Assembly (NCBI GenBank): GCA_019095985.1
Contig: CM032662.1
Coordinates: 34,747,263 to 34,811,262, forward strand
Direction: 5' to 3'
From: Streblospio benedicti
Taxonomy: Eukaryota; Annelida; Polychaeta; Spionida; Spionidae
DNA length: 64,000 nucleotides
How positions within the stretch are numbered: position 1 is the first letter of the stretch; each line of letters opens with the position of its first letter. The notes beneath the pieces are model-generated. The model was given only the letters and a program-made list of their open reading frames with translations. It was not told where the DNA came from and did no database searches. This document shows positions 38,001-52,117 of this stretch, piece after piece. The position numbers and the translations under genes were made by a program.

Positions 38001-41000
38001 ATTAAACTTCATTATAATTATTCCAAACCTTGATAGACGACTCCCCATACTCACTGGTTTCCTCGGCCCGCAGGTGGCGTCCAGCTCGCAGCCCGGGGTG
38101 GCCACCTCGGCGGCCAAGGCGGAGAGCACGGTGCTGCGCCAGTCCGTGGCCATTGTCGTCTGCCTCATGCTCTCGTGGACGCCGTACGCAATAGTGAGTC
38201 ATTGATTTAAATAGATACTATTTTACCAATTGAAAATAGATTTAATGTATGTGAATGTTTGTGGTTTCTAATCTTTTCTTGTCTTGGTACTATATGGTAC
38301 GGGAGTCGACGTTTCAACACACCCGTTTCTAAGTAAGTAGTTCTTCGTTTAGGTAGCATTCTGCAAGGACATTCATTATAGCAGAGACGCAGATGATGCC
38401 ACGTGGTGTTGATTGTACCTGTGTTTTCAGCATCACCGCATTAACACCTGAATAAATTGGCAAAGCAATGGCGGAAGAACCTATCACGAACGCCGAGTTT
38501 TCGACTTATAATTTGTTAGGTGCATTTATCTCTGTTTTTAGTGGACATGTGTCTAGTACATGACCATTAGCTGATTGCGTGTCTTTCTGGCCGTCCTTTT
38601 TTTTAGCTTCGGAAGACTTTCACTTAGGTAGGTGATCAGTTTAATTAATGTGTGCACTCCATTGAACACAGATGTATCAACCTGATAGTGTACAGCCTCA
38701 AATAATGGACCCGTCTGATAGAATGACACCGATTAATGGAATTCAGTGATTGAATGTGCCCTATGGTTTGCCTTTAGTGCGCCTGGTTTGCGATAATTCA
38801 AATGGTCAAAAGAAGCAGTAGAGAAAATCTTTTAACTACTTTGCTGGGGATATAAAAGCATGCATTTAGTCTCATTATTTGATAATTCTGACTTGGAATA
38901 TGTACCTCTTGAATTATATTAGATCTTTTTGTAAGTGAACAATTTGACGCCACGTCCTACTTCACTGCCAGAACCATGTTTTGGGGAACGCGGGGGTGCA
39001 CTTAAGGGCTAATATGGGTTTAGTACGCACCATCGATGGTGGACATGTACCCCACCCACCCACCCAAACGCCTGATTTTTTTTTTTTTTTTTTTTTTGAT
39101 TTTTTGGATCTGTGTAGCTGAGAGGACAAACGCTAGCCAGTGTAGAACCACAACTAAGGCACTACATACTGTGCCCACTTACTTTATCCTCCAGCTGCTA
39201 TTCCAAATGCGGCTCGGGTGTTAATGTGTTCACAAGGAAGTTCAGCCACTCTTGTTACTTAACGATGAGGTTCAAGCACTGCACTTGAGTTTTTTCCGCA
39301 ATGTTTGTCCTATTTAGTTGTCTAACCTCTTGTCAATTGTTATACCATTCAATCTACACAAACTTTAGTATTTGGAATCTTAAAATTGTAACCTTTTTGA
39401 GGGTTTTAGGCCTGCATATATACCTATGATCAAACATAATACTCGTGCGATTCATTTCATTTACTTCTGCGGTAAAATTTGGTTTCCATGAATTTTGGGG
39501 GGTCTACAGTTAAGTGTGCGTTATCTCGGTTCCAATGTCACACCAATAGGTTCTATTTACAATGTAATTTGGCTTCTATTACAGTATATAATTATAATTT
39601 TGTTCCAATTCCGCCTCTTACGGGTCACGTTGACAAACGCATTTGTTTGTGTTGTTTTAATAGATGTGTGTCATTTTATACGCGAAAAACATAGTATTTA
39701 GTGGACTTGGGTGTAAGAATATTGGCCTAGAGTACGTGAGTACTGTAATGGCTACCTTACTATCAACTGACTCTTTCTGTGTATCAAAATAATAGCCATT
39801 CTAGAGGTAATGTTAAGCTAATATTTCATAACATGCCCTAGAACATCTAGTGTAAATAATAATTATCGTACGCTTCATATCTTCAAGCTTTAGCGCACCC
39901 GACTATAGTCCTTTGTGATGACACATTTCACATTTGAGTCTCTTTACACACCCGGGCTTAACAGTATGATATTTAGCAACATAACATGCTGCCCACTATC
40001 GCACATGGTCTTTAAAATGTCATGCCCAGTTCGTCACTCCCCTGTGCGACTGTTTAACACACCGATAAGGCAAGTCTTAGCAGAATTCAGTGAATGCATG
40101 TGTTAACAAAGCATAGGCAGATCCAGTGAGGGCGCGGGGGCGCCACCCACCCCCCTTTCCCACCAAAATACTTCATTTTCATAGGGTTTTTCATGAAATC
40201 CCAAAGTGCGCCCCCCCCCCCTTTATTTTAAGCGCGCCCCACCCCTCCCTTTTCAAAAACCTGGATAAGCCTATGACAAAGTCAACAACATGTTACAAAT
40301 AGTAGAAGTTAGCAGCAACAGCTTCACCATCCGTTCACCCTCAGCCAACCCGGAAACTGTTGAAAAGGTGTGGTCTCAGGTCCAGAGGTATTGATCCGCC
40401 TATCCCCAGCCCCACCCCCACTCCACGATTTGATCCACCACCCTGAATATCAAAGGCTCACTTCATTGCTCAAAATTTGCTATTGAGCCCTTGAATTTTT
40501 CCCAATTAAGTCAAAATATAAACAATGCATTAGATGATGTTGACAGCTCAAATGTCTCAACAAATTACAATAATGTAGTGATGGCATTTTGTGCTGATTG
40601 GCTACTTTTCAGGCCACACTTGGGAAGAACATAGAGGCGCATACGGCATGGCCTGATATCATATAGTGTGAGATCCACCCTCGCCCCTATCACAATCTTG
40701 CCTTTGCTGCTATAGGTGTGTCTGTGCGTGGCCATCATCAAGTACAACCCGTTCCCCGTGCACGTGGCCGTGGCGCCCTCGCTGTTCGCCAAGACGAGCA
40801 CCTGCTGGAACCCCGTCATCTACTTCGGCCTCAACAAACAGGTACGCCTCGTCAGTCTACGGTAATAGTCCGTTCACACTGCACAGAGGCACAGTACTGT
40901 ATCTAGGGCCTGTCTATACCAGTTGGTTAAGGTATCTATTTCAGGTGGGGAGAACACTTTTGAGACCCACGCTTATGTGAATGGTGGGCACCATGCATGC

Positions 41001-41482
41001 GGACTGCTGCCTACTGTATGGTGTCCTGGGAATTAAGAAGGTCGAGTTAAGAAGGTCAATATACTATGACACAGAATGGACATAACCCTGTGAATATGTA
41101 TATGTAAACTCAATGGAGTATGTGAACTTGTTCTATTCGCAAACATAGGCCACTTCATGGTGATCACAATCAGCCTACAACCATGTTGTGCATTGTAAAC
41201 GTCAATAGTTTAATGCTCCTTATCTATTAAAGAAATCAAACTTTATAATTTTTACAGTTCAGAGAAGAGTTCTTGAAGATGATCCACTACAGCCCTGGGA
41301 CCATGAGCCCTACCACGGGCAGAAGAGGCAAGAAACCGAAGGGGAAAGGTTCCCAGTCATTCTGCAATGCCACCGTCGGTGAAACTCGTTCCCCGGACCT
41401 CATGGAAGACAGACCGGCACTGCAGCCGCTTTTAAAATTTTCCGTCAGAAATAAACAGAATAGTTGCTCATCGGTCGTGTGA
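31784..41482 (+). CDS. Ciliary-type opsin, TM4 to C-terminus (5' exons missing)
   Basis: Four exons in phase 0 to one another (31784-32001, 38074-38193, 40716-40841 and 41258-41482) give 228 residues. They cover TM4 (FTWLYVLVFAAGPLLGW), ECL2 with Glu at the bovine E181 position and the disulfide Cys (HEALGTWCSIDW), TM5, ICL3, TM6 (SWTPYAI) and TM7. TM7 carries the retinal Schiff-base lysine in LFAKTSTCWNPVIY (Lys codon 40791-40793). The helix-8 NKQ tripeptide follows and then a basic, Ser/Thr-rich tail. Lysine plus NPVIY plus NKQ identifies an opsin, and NKQ is typical of ciliary (Gt/c-type, TMT/encephalopsin-like) opsins rather than rhabdomeric ones (HPK). Xenopsin is an alternative. Introns after ..KVHQ and after NKQ match the positions of two vertebrate rhodopsin introns. 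TM1-TM3 with the counterion and E/DRY are not in view. Confidence 0.9.
32112..32480 (+). repeat. 25-bp minisatellite, ~14 units
   Basis: Degenerate array with unit aagtatgaaagtaaagtgta plus ctgcg, about 25 bp, in the opsin intron 32002-38073. Single stray units (agtaaagtgtactacgaaa) recur at about 33503-33521 and 34605-34625 inside the tandem duplication downstream. Confidence 0.9.
32957..34316 (+). repeat. Direct duplication in opsin intron, unit A
   Basis: About 1.36-kb unit beginning tttgtagtgattgaat. It pairs with 34317-35410. It contains the same anchors in order: tgcaggttgggaatt, a stray 25-bp minisatellite unit, a 150-bp block at 33778-33927, ccgccggtgcttaaaa, caagataaactatc and accaatggtgtc. 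Confidence 0.8.
33778..33927 (+). repeat. 150-bp perfect block, copy 1
   Basis: Identical base for base to 34841-34990 (offset 1063), although both flanks align only with many indels. Confidence 0.9.
34317..35410 (+). repeat. Direct duplication in opsin intron, unit B
   Basis: About 1.1 kb, the partner of 32957-34316. Outside the 150-bp identical block it aligns in short islands, with missing and scrambled segments. Confidence 0.75.
34841..34990 (+). repeat. 150-bp perfect block, copy 2
   Basis: Exact copy of 33778-33927. Confidence 0.9.
35411..38073 (+). other. Rest of opsin intron, no gene supported
   Basis: A weak direct similarity joins about 35930-36000 and 36125-36195 (cagatag.tctcca.acga..ccgaa in both). 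The 80-codon antisense frame at 35853-36092 has no known domain and no splice support. Confidence 0.35.
38074..38193 (+). CDS. Opsin exon: ICL3-TM6
   Basis: Acceptor ggcccgcag, donor gtgagt, exactly 40 codons. It ends in TM6 at ..SWTPYAI. Confidence 0.9.
38985..39070 (+). repeat. Dispersed G/C-run repeat, degraded copy
   Basis: gcgggggtgcacttaaggg matches the gggggcgcacttaaggg of copy 1 (4957-5064). A ccacccacccacccaaacg tract and an 18-T run follow. Confidence 0.4.
40115..40280 (-). repeat. Dispersed G/C-run repeat, inverted copy
   Basis: Bounded by ggcagatccag at the left and ctggataagcc at the right, so short imperfect terminal inverted repeats are possible. The core at 40160-40203 is the reverse complement of 4998-5041. 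It lies in the opsin intron 38194-40715. Confidence 0.6.
40716..40841 (+). CDS. Opsin exon: TM7 with Schiff-base lysine
   Basis: Acceptor gctgctatag, donor gtacgc, exactly 42 codons. Contains LFAKTSTCWNPVIYFGLNKQ. The intron follows the NKQ codon triplet directly. Trp replaces the usual Tyr or Phe two residues before the Pro of NPxxY. Confidence 0.95.
41258..41482 (+). CDS. Opsin terminal exon: helix 8 and tail
   Basis: Acceptor aatttttacag, TGA stop at 41480-41482. Begins FREEFLKMIHYSPG, then a basic patch (GRRGKKPKGKG) and a Ser/Thr-rich end that could be a kinase/arrestin region. Confidence 0.9.
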   Translation, partial: FREEFLKMIHYSPGTMSPTTGRRGKKPKGKGSQSFCNATVGETRSPDLMEDRPALQPLLKFSVRNKQNSCSSVV

Positions 41483-44400
41483 TAAAGTTGATTATAGTGT
41501 GTATGATATGTATGGCACCATGTCTTATTCTGAAGATCTCAGTTTTCAATAGCAGTAGATTTTTGGACAGTAGCACCCAAGCTTGGATCAAAACTTATTC
41601 GCGGTTCAGTTGTATTTTTTTTACTGGAGAGTTGTGAAGAGACATTTGGAGCATATGGTGATCTCAAAAGAAGTGTGATGATAGTTTCAATGTTCGGTGA
41701 AAACATTGGAAATTGTAATTTGTATTGAATATGTGTAGGAAATGATGTCTGTGGTATGCTATGACGTGGGTGACATTATGGTGTGCTTGAGTAAATGCAG
41801 TTAATAATATTATATTGACATCTGTGTTGCAAGATTTATGACACTGCATATAATGCCGGGTGTACACCTCATGATGCGATTTGCTGATTCAATTTGTGAC
41901 TGAGATAGGATCGGATGTTTGTATGTGTGTAATATTCAATGATTGGTCTGTAATAAGCAAGCACACTATGGTAGAGTAAACGTTTCACATTTTAATTGCA
42001 TAGGCCTACTGGTATTTTTTTTTTTTTTTTTGAAATTGAGGTTTTACCATTTGTGTTTAGTATGAGGCAATGTCATTGGATCTCCAAAAGGCTGTCTTCA
42101 CATTGGTGGATTGGTAAACGAAGACATGATCGTCTGTCCTTTAAGATATGGTTTGGAGGCCTTGAAGGCATGTTTTGTACTTACTCCTCTTTCGTGCATT
42201 GGAGTATAAACCTGCCCAATCCGATCATACTGAATGATTACATATGATATATATGCTCGTGTGGATGGAGAGTCGTTTTGAATTGTACCATATCTAAATG
42301 GACTAAAACAGTTCTTAGCCTATATTCACATTCACGCTACATGCGACAGCCTACAAGATCCACACTACCTGCAATATGATTGGGACGCGTGTTCTTATTA
42401 TGGGAGTATTCACATTTTACGCAACGGGTTGGTTATCGTTTTCCCCTCTCCCTGCTCGAAAAGAAAATCGTCTGTCACCCTTGTGGCAGGAGAAGCTTAT
42501 TACGTGGTAAAAGTCCTTCTATACTAAGAGGTTTCGTGGTGAACATTGCGTGCACGTGAGCACAAATGTCGCCTGAAGCGGGGTGCTTTCTTCTCAAAGG
42601 GCCGTCATTTGAAGCTTTTAATGTGAACATAGACGTGTTTGGTGTAATTCTGACCAACTGTTTCATGGGACCATATAGGTAATGTGTGTAGTGTGTGGTC
42701 AGATTGATGGTTGTTTCATTTAATTATGTAAAGGCATACAACGATGTGTCCGGTGATCTAGTCATAGCTTTTTATTGTGTAAGACTTATTTATTTGAAAA
42801 CAGGCTGATTGCTGTCCAACAGCATCGGAATATATGGAGCAATATATTGCATCGATAATTAGCGATACCGTTAGTTCTCATATCTAGTGATTAGCATGGA
42901 ATCTTCTTTTCACTCTGACAAATAATTGTCATCCTAATATAGAACCATTCTGTTATTAATACTGTGTTACGGGATTGGTGTGCATTTGTGGGATAGTATG
43001 ATATGCAGAATTCTTATCAATAACAGAAACGAATGTAGAATTATCTTTCCTTTTCTATTCAGCAGTGATCTTGTTATTTACTGCACGCTCATGCCATGAG
43101 TTGTTGCTTTTAAGTCTTGTTTGTTTCCAACAATGTAGTCGAACAAAAGCTATTATCTTATAGCCCGTATCCTGTGGAACTGTATCTACAAAAGATTATG
43201 AACTATATGATTCTATGTTATGATAGTGTATTTAGGAAACAGAGTGAGAAATTTAGGAATGATACGTTAGATACATATTTTGTATTTCATGTCATTTGAT
43301 CTGGACTGCTCTGTTGTGCGTTTAACACTTATTTACTGTTCCACTACGAGTACTTTATACATAAACATTCTGTTGTAGCTATTAGTTTACTTTGCCTATT
43401 CACAAGTTTGATACAGTTGTTAATATCACTCAAAATAGCTTTTGTGTTTAGATAATCTCTTTTCATATGTCTCATAACAAATCTATTTACAGTTGTCCGA
43501 TGATAATGCAGTTTAAACATTGCTAGGTCTAATATCTAGGTCTAATATCTGGTGTCTATGTTCACTTCAAATTATGATTGTATTGTTGTTGGTATTTCCG
43601 GCTAGGGCATACAACAGCAGACAAAACCTGTGTTTGATTCTGCTAAAAGCAGTTTCCTGAATTTGGTCAATCCAGCTGTTTATTAATATCAGGGGTCATA
43701 TTGACAAAATACACGTTTATAGACGCATATTGCAGGCATGTGGTCTTCATTAAATTTTCATTATGTTTTGAACTTATTTAGAAGGTTAGCAGCTGCTTAA
43801 AGCAGCATTAGTCGTATGATAGATTACTAACGGTGGCATATTCTTTCTCAATTCTCCCTTGTGCACATGTATACGACAGAACCTCTATTATAACTACTCG
43901 TTGTACTAGTTTCAAGCGGTCTCTACAGAGAGGTAGGTGGTCTCTTTATGTAAGTTTATGTAAGCCTCTTTGCATAGGCAAAGCAAATAATGATCTTATA
44001 CAGGTGGTCTCAATACAGAGGTGGTCCTAGTTAGAGGTTCTATTGCACTCCTCTATGGATCGATCCATTGACCACCTGTAATATTTCATTTGGGTGAAAG
44101 ATGTAGATAACTTCTAAATTTGTATACTCACTGTTGAGGTAAAGTAAAAAAAATGATTTGCTTAATTGAGCTTTTTACATGTTTTAGACATTTGTCATGT
44201 CTCATACTAGATACATGCACACATTCAATTTCTATAAAAAGGGGTGTCATCTTTATATAATGATAAAATAACATTATGATAGATACAAAATCATAATATG
44301 TTTATAATGCAGTATTATTTTAATGACACAATATATGCCAGAGTACATTCCGTCCATTACCATTGTATCTATCTAAATTCTGGAAAACAATGTTCCAAGA

Positions 44401-45622
44401 ACATTGCTGTTGACATGACAATTTTGAAAATTCATATATGTACTTACCTATCTGTAAAAATATTGAATTTATGTTGATTAACGCAAATTGTGCGTTCAAT
44501 GTTTGTGTTTTTACTCTCTGCCATGGAGAACTACTTATACAATGGGGTGCTATGGGCCATTCCATCCACTGTGATTGGAGTTTGTGGACAAGTGCGGTTT
44601 AGCCAAGTATACATGAACAATTAATATTGCTATTTCAATGACATAGTTCAACACTTATATTGAATATTGTAAAGTGGGTGTTTCACTTGTTTACAAACTA
44701 GCTTACGTGTAGACGGTACGATAAAAATGCTATAATGTGAGCTAAATATTGGTAATAGAGTAGAATAAACATCACAGTCAGTTGTCATTTTACACAGATA
44801 TCAAGGTTGTATTGTGTTCATGTTGCTATATTTCCTGTAACCATGCGTATGTTGTTTGAATAGTACTGATCGCTATCAATAAAGCAGAATAGCAAAAACG
44901 ATATACATGGATTGTTTGTTTTGTTTTCCTGTCACATGTACCAACTTTACATATGCTTAAAGAAAAAATTGTAGGAAGAAAATGACTGCTATTTAGCTAG
45001 AGCATCAATCGCACTGTTCGGCCGTGCACACAATCCGCGAGTTTATTGTTTAGGTGACATTAAAATACAAAAATGTCACATTTTATGAAGTAAAAGGTAA
45101 TTTTAAAAAGCATTAATTGGTGGTATCAATGTATCACTATATCAGGGTAGATAATGTTGGGATGTCAAGCTATATTTCAAGTCAGAAGAGAAGAAAAAAA
45201 AACGGTTTATGTGATTGGCCGATTTTAGCGACTGGTGCTCTAGTTAAAAATTATTGTTCACTCTTGACCCTAACTATTACAAGACAAGTTAGTTTGGTCC
45301 GGCACGGTAGTGTGACTGACCTGCAAAGGATTATGTTTCCATGTGATGGCATAATCTGATCAGGTTGTTTGAACAGTTTGTGTACTGATGTAAACATATT
45401 TATTATTTATTCGTTTTTTTCTTGTTGGTTATGAATAACAGCGATAGTGACAGTTGGTTCATATCTATTTTTAGAAATAGTGAGAGTGAAAGTTGTGACA
45501 GTTGGCAGGTTCAGTTTTTTTTTTTTTTTTTTTGAAAAAGGATATGCAATGCCAGTGGATTTTATGAATAAAGGGTGCATTAACGATCGGGTAGAAAACA
45601 AAACCCCCATGAAAATATAATT
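41483..45622. other. Opsin 3' flank and intergenic DNA
   Basis: No exon recognised. Short T runs lie at about 42016-42032 and 45517-45534. A short tandem pair (ctaggtctaatat) lies at 43525-43555, and one dispersed repeat at 43876-44045. Confidence 0.4.
43876..44045. repeat. Short element with AGAACCTCT inverted ends
   Basis: Starts agaacctctatta and ends tagttagaggttct, so the termini are inverted repeats of about 9-13 bp. The inside has repeated ggtggtctctttat/ggtggtctcaatac motifs. Partial relatives lie at 12890-12950, 31645-31760 and 33030-33145. Looks like a MITE-type dispersed repeat. Confidence 0.6.
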
Positions 45623-48488
<2,866 letters not shown>

Positions 48489-48490
48489 AT

Positions 48491-48521
<31 letters not shown>

Positions 48522-48554
48522 TTCATTCATTCATTCATTCATTCATTCATTCAT

Positions 48555-48589
<35 letters not shown>

Positions 48590-48592
48590 TTT
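48489..48592. repeat. (ATTT)n-(ATTC)n-(ATTT)n tetranucleotide array
   Basis: About 26 tetranucleotide units with a central ATTC block. It abuts the 3' end of the LINE remnant and is probably its expanded 3' tail. Confidence 0.9.
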
Positions 48593-49237
48593 TGCCATAT
48601 GTACAAAAGATATTAATAATATAAAATTCAGGTAATTTACAATAATCATAAAAACAAAAACATTTAAAATCACATATATACGTAGTAATATAAATGGCTG
48701 GTGAGGAAAGAAGTGGATTACTTATCAAGTTCCTCCCCATGTGTATATAATAATACTTTTATGACTATAAAATTATAATAGGATTTGCTTCATAAATTGA
48801 TTAAACCAGTAATAGAAACAACAATTCACATTAGTCCTATGACTTGTGTAAAATACAAACATGAAGAAAGTGACATTTTGATTATTTATAAGTTATATTT
48901 TCCTGTACAGTAATCCTTAAATAGTTTTTTATAAGTGAAATAAGTTTTAGCTATTTTAACATCAGTAGGTAATGTTTTCCATAAATTAGCACAAGCATAT
49001 TGAAAAGTACTTTTAGAATAATTAGTTTTAATTTTACATGTAACTCTGAAATCACTTTTGTTTCGTGCATTATAAGAATGAACATCAGTACCTTTATATA
49101 GGTTTGTCCAAGATAGATTTGGCAAATCACCTATTGTTATTTTAAATACAGTAGAACAGATCTTGAATTTATAAATATCTTCTAATTTTAGAATTTTATG
49201 CTTCTTGAATAATTTAACCCCAATTAGAATAGTTCCC
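48489..49237 (-). mobile_element. 5'-truncated LINE remnant with AAAT/AATG tail
   Basis: Minus-strand frame from about 49237 to the stop at 48886 encodes the end of a non-LTR reverse transcriptase. It has an LFKKHKILKLEDIYKFKI segment, then HSYNARNKSDF, and the hallmark ANLWKTLPTDVK before a KLFKDYC end. The 3' UTR runs to about 48593 and the element ends in a tandem ATTT/ATTC-type array (48489-48592 on the plus strand). No catalytic RT or endonuclease part remains. It differs in sequence from the LINE at 11260-12035, although both have the same overall design. Confidence 0.85.
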
Positions 49238-50190
49238 TATACTATGAAGGTGCGGACGACAACACTAGATCACTCTAGTCATAGCGGGCAATATAAAACA
49301 CATAGCGGTGGTGGGACACGATACAGCCATCAAAACAACAAGGATATCATTAAAGTATTTGTTCAGTACTTATCTAGCCGCATGACACAAGCTGTGAGGC
49401 TAATGTCAAATTACGGTCTTAATGCGCCTAGAAGGAAATCAGTTTAAATGGACAGGATATAGAACATATATACAGGAAATCGATTTCATTGGTGTTAAAT
49501 TTCCCTTAACTTACCAAATAGGCTTGCCATTGGGTAATTAATGGACCAAGGCTAATGGGTGACAACCTACGCCTGACGGCTGCAATAAATGGACCACACT
49601 AGTTCCAGCATTGACACGGTAGTCTCTGGTCAGCTGTCTATAACCTCTCTATTATGATCACCCAAAGCACTGGCCTCAAGTGATTTATGCTTACATGTGG
49701 TGGTACACTCCCATGAAGGTTTGACACCATAGGTATATTGGGAAATCTAGTGAAATATAGGTATCCAAGGGGGAGTTGCACTATTAAAGAAACGTATATT
49801 TATTTTAGTTGAGATACATGTTTAACCAAGCTCGTTTATGAAATACTAATTGCCAAAATACACAAAAATGACCGGAAGTTAGCACGGACCGTTTGAGGCA
49901 ACAATAAGACAAATATTTATCGGGTATACCATATATTAACTCGGAAAACGAGGAATGGCGTTCTGACAATGACTTTATTGGTTTCAACATCACCTAAACA
50001 ATCCTAATAACAGAATTTTGAACGGTTTCATAAATTTGTTTGAATTACCATTTGTTGATGAACACATATCAGTAGCACAACACAGTTTAAATGTATACTT
50101 AACTCTGCGTTCTTAGTGCACTCACACACCTATGCTGTGGACACATCCAATGTCAAACATATATAGGTTAGATAGTACACACTTATCACC

Positions 50191-50223
50191 CAATTTCACA
50201 TAGCCGATGCTATCTCCAGATGC
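50191..50223 (-). repeat. 33-bp inverted repeat, left arm
   Basis: Its reverse complement (gcatctggagatagcatcgg and on) matches 50769-50802 with a few substitutions and one indel. Both arms read SIGYVK in one frame. Confidence 0.7.
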
Positions 50224-50768
50224 ACAAGTAGACGCGGAAGCTTTGTGATATTTCGAGATGGATCGTGAGTGTTCTGGCCTCAAATTTGGGGTGATCCAGC
50301 TGGTTTTGTTGGGAATGGGGCACTTCGGGCTGATTCTGGGTGTTTTTTGCATAGCTAGCTGTGGCCTCGTCTGCATCTTTGTGAGCATTGTATGGTTGTC
50401 ATGCCGTGCGCGCTGCCACTACCTTTACAATCTGAAGTAATGACACATGTCTGTTTGGTCCTGGCCCAAAAATAGTTATCACTTCTCTGGAGAAGTAATT
50501 TTGATTTTTTTTTCTGCTTGTGGGATCCGGTCTTGGATTATTGAGTTGAGGATTTGGATCATTTATTTTTGCTTTTCAGGGTCGTCTGGGGAGTTAACGT
50601 GATCGTCATAAGGTCTTTCTGCTTAAATGTGGCATTGCTGACGATGTTCATAAAAATGTTCCTTCATTGTGGTGTGCTATTTCCGAATGATCCCATGAGT
50701 CAGCTTTTTCATCCAGTCCATCAGAATGGTCACAGACCGTTATTCCAGATGATCCCAAGTCTTTTGGA

Positions 50769-50802
50769 ACATCTAGAGCTAGCATAGGCTATGTGAAAAT
50801 TG
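50769..50802 (+). repeat. 33-bp inverted repeat, right arm
   Basis: acatctagagctagcatagg followed by ctatgtgaaaattg. The partner arm is at 50191-50223. Confidence 0.7.
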
Positions 50803-51722
50803 CGGTTACATATAGACGTATATATATAAAAGTTAGATACTTGACATACAAATAGTTGTGTGTACCAAGTCCAGTGTCCACGTACATTGGTAAGAGCATG
50901 ATAGTGTGGCACCGAATCATGTAACTCATGGATGTAATATTCGTGTGTATATAATACACTACCTAATTAGTGCATGATGAAATGACTTGGTACATGGAGC
51001 ATATACATTCTACATGAGATTTGTGTAACCGTGCTTAGATTGAGAATTCGTGTGTTTTACACGATATAAAGGGTTACATCAATTTGATCAGATGTCCAGA
51101 AGAGACCTCTGACATAACTATTCTCATTAAAAATTCTTATCAATCACAGGCTGTCAATCCCAGGAGGTGAATGAGATCAAGTGATCAATACAAGCATTGC
51201 TAAAGATTTACAGACTGTCAGTTTGCAATTTTCTATGCTTATAAAACACAAATATAAGTATATGTATCTATCCTGCTGGTTCGAATAGTCTACGATTAAA
51301 AAATCACGATATAAAGGTTAAATTAAGAATTAGGTCACACAAATGAATAAATTATGATAATCCAATCTCTGGTGAAACATTTCAATGGTCAATTTGACAT
51401 CTGATACTCAGAGTGGGTTACAGTAGAGCAAACATCAATGTACAACATGATGAAGAATACATTTCAAACATCTATAATAATTTTTGATTACATATGTTGA
51501 GACAGTAGCGTATTATATGCCATACAAATAAATCTGAATGTACCGCTACGATTAGCTTGGCTGTTTATATAATAATCCCTGTTTGCAATACAATTTGATA
51601 TTTACATACTTTTGTCTTTGTTATTGACTAAACTTATGCTCACAAAACACATTAGAAAATCTAGGGGATGATGTAAATTTTGTTACACTCCGCAATAGTG
51701 GAACAATGTCCTCTATTTTGTT

Positions 51723-51758
51723 GCCCCCCCCCCCTCCTCCCCCTCCTCCCCCTCCCCA
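51723..51758 (-). repeat. C-rich tract; G-quadruplex candidate on the minus strand
   Basis: The plus strand has a 12-C run, then ctcctcccc-type blocks. The minus strand therefore carries at least four G runs of three or more separated by A. It lies about 360 bp downstream of the stop of the minus-strand GPCR, so it may be in its 3' UTR. Confidence 0.7.
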
Positions 51759-52117
51759 CAAATGCTCACAACATTGTGCTAGATCAATACCGAGCATAAA
51801 GCGATTTGGCCAACACCATGAGACAGCACCCAACTAAAGGTGGGGTCGTGAAATCAGTTTTCTGGCATCGTTGATAAATATAAATGGCACAATAGACTGG
51901 GGTCTGAGACAGTTGAGGCTCCATGTAATAGGCGCAATAATGTCATGCTCATTTGACCCATTGCGCTATGATGCCATGCATCCTACATTTTAATTAGAAG
52001 ATAGTTCCGTGGCTCGGCTTACCATGGTTAGGTATGACAATGAGATGTGTAAATATAAGAAAACATTACGACGTATACATATAGCATGGTCAAATAGACA
52101 TTTGACAGTGCAGTAAT

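Larger units (their letters stand above)
49238..51720. other. Intergenic; weak candidate exons and an inverted repeat
   Basis: Holds an inverted repeat (50191-50223 with 50769-50802) and a hydrophobic open frame at 50258-50440, which could splice to 50581-50787. Neither is strong enough to call a gene. Confidence 0.3.

Noticed and set aside
50258-50787. Hydrophobic two-exon mini-protein (about 129 residues)
   Set aside because: The splice sites are plausible, but there is no homology I recognise and the antisense strand is equally open. Kept only as a finding.
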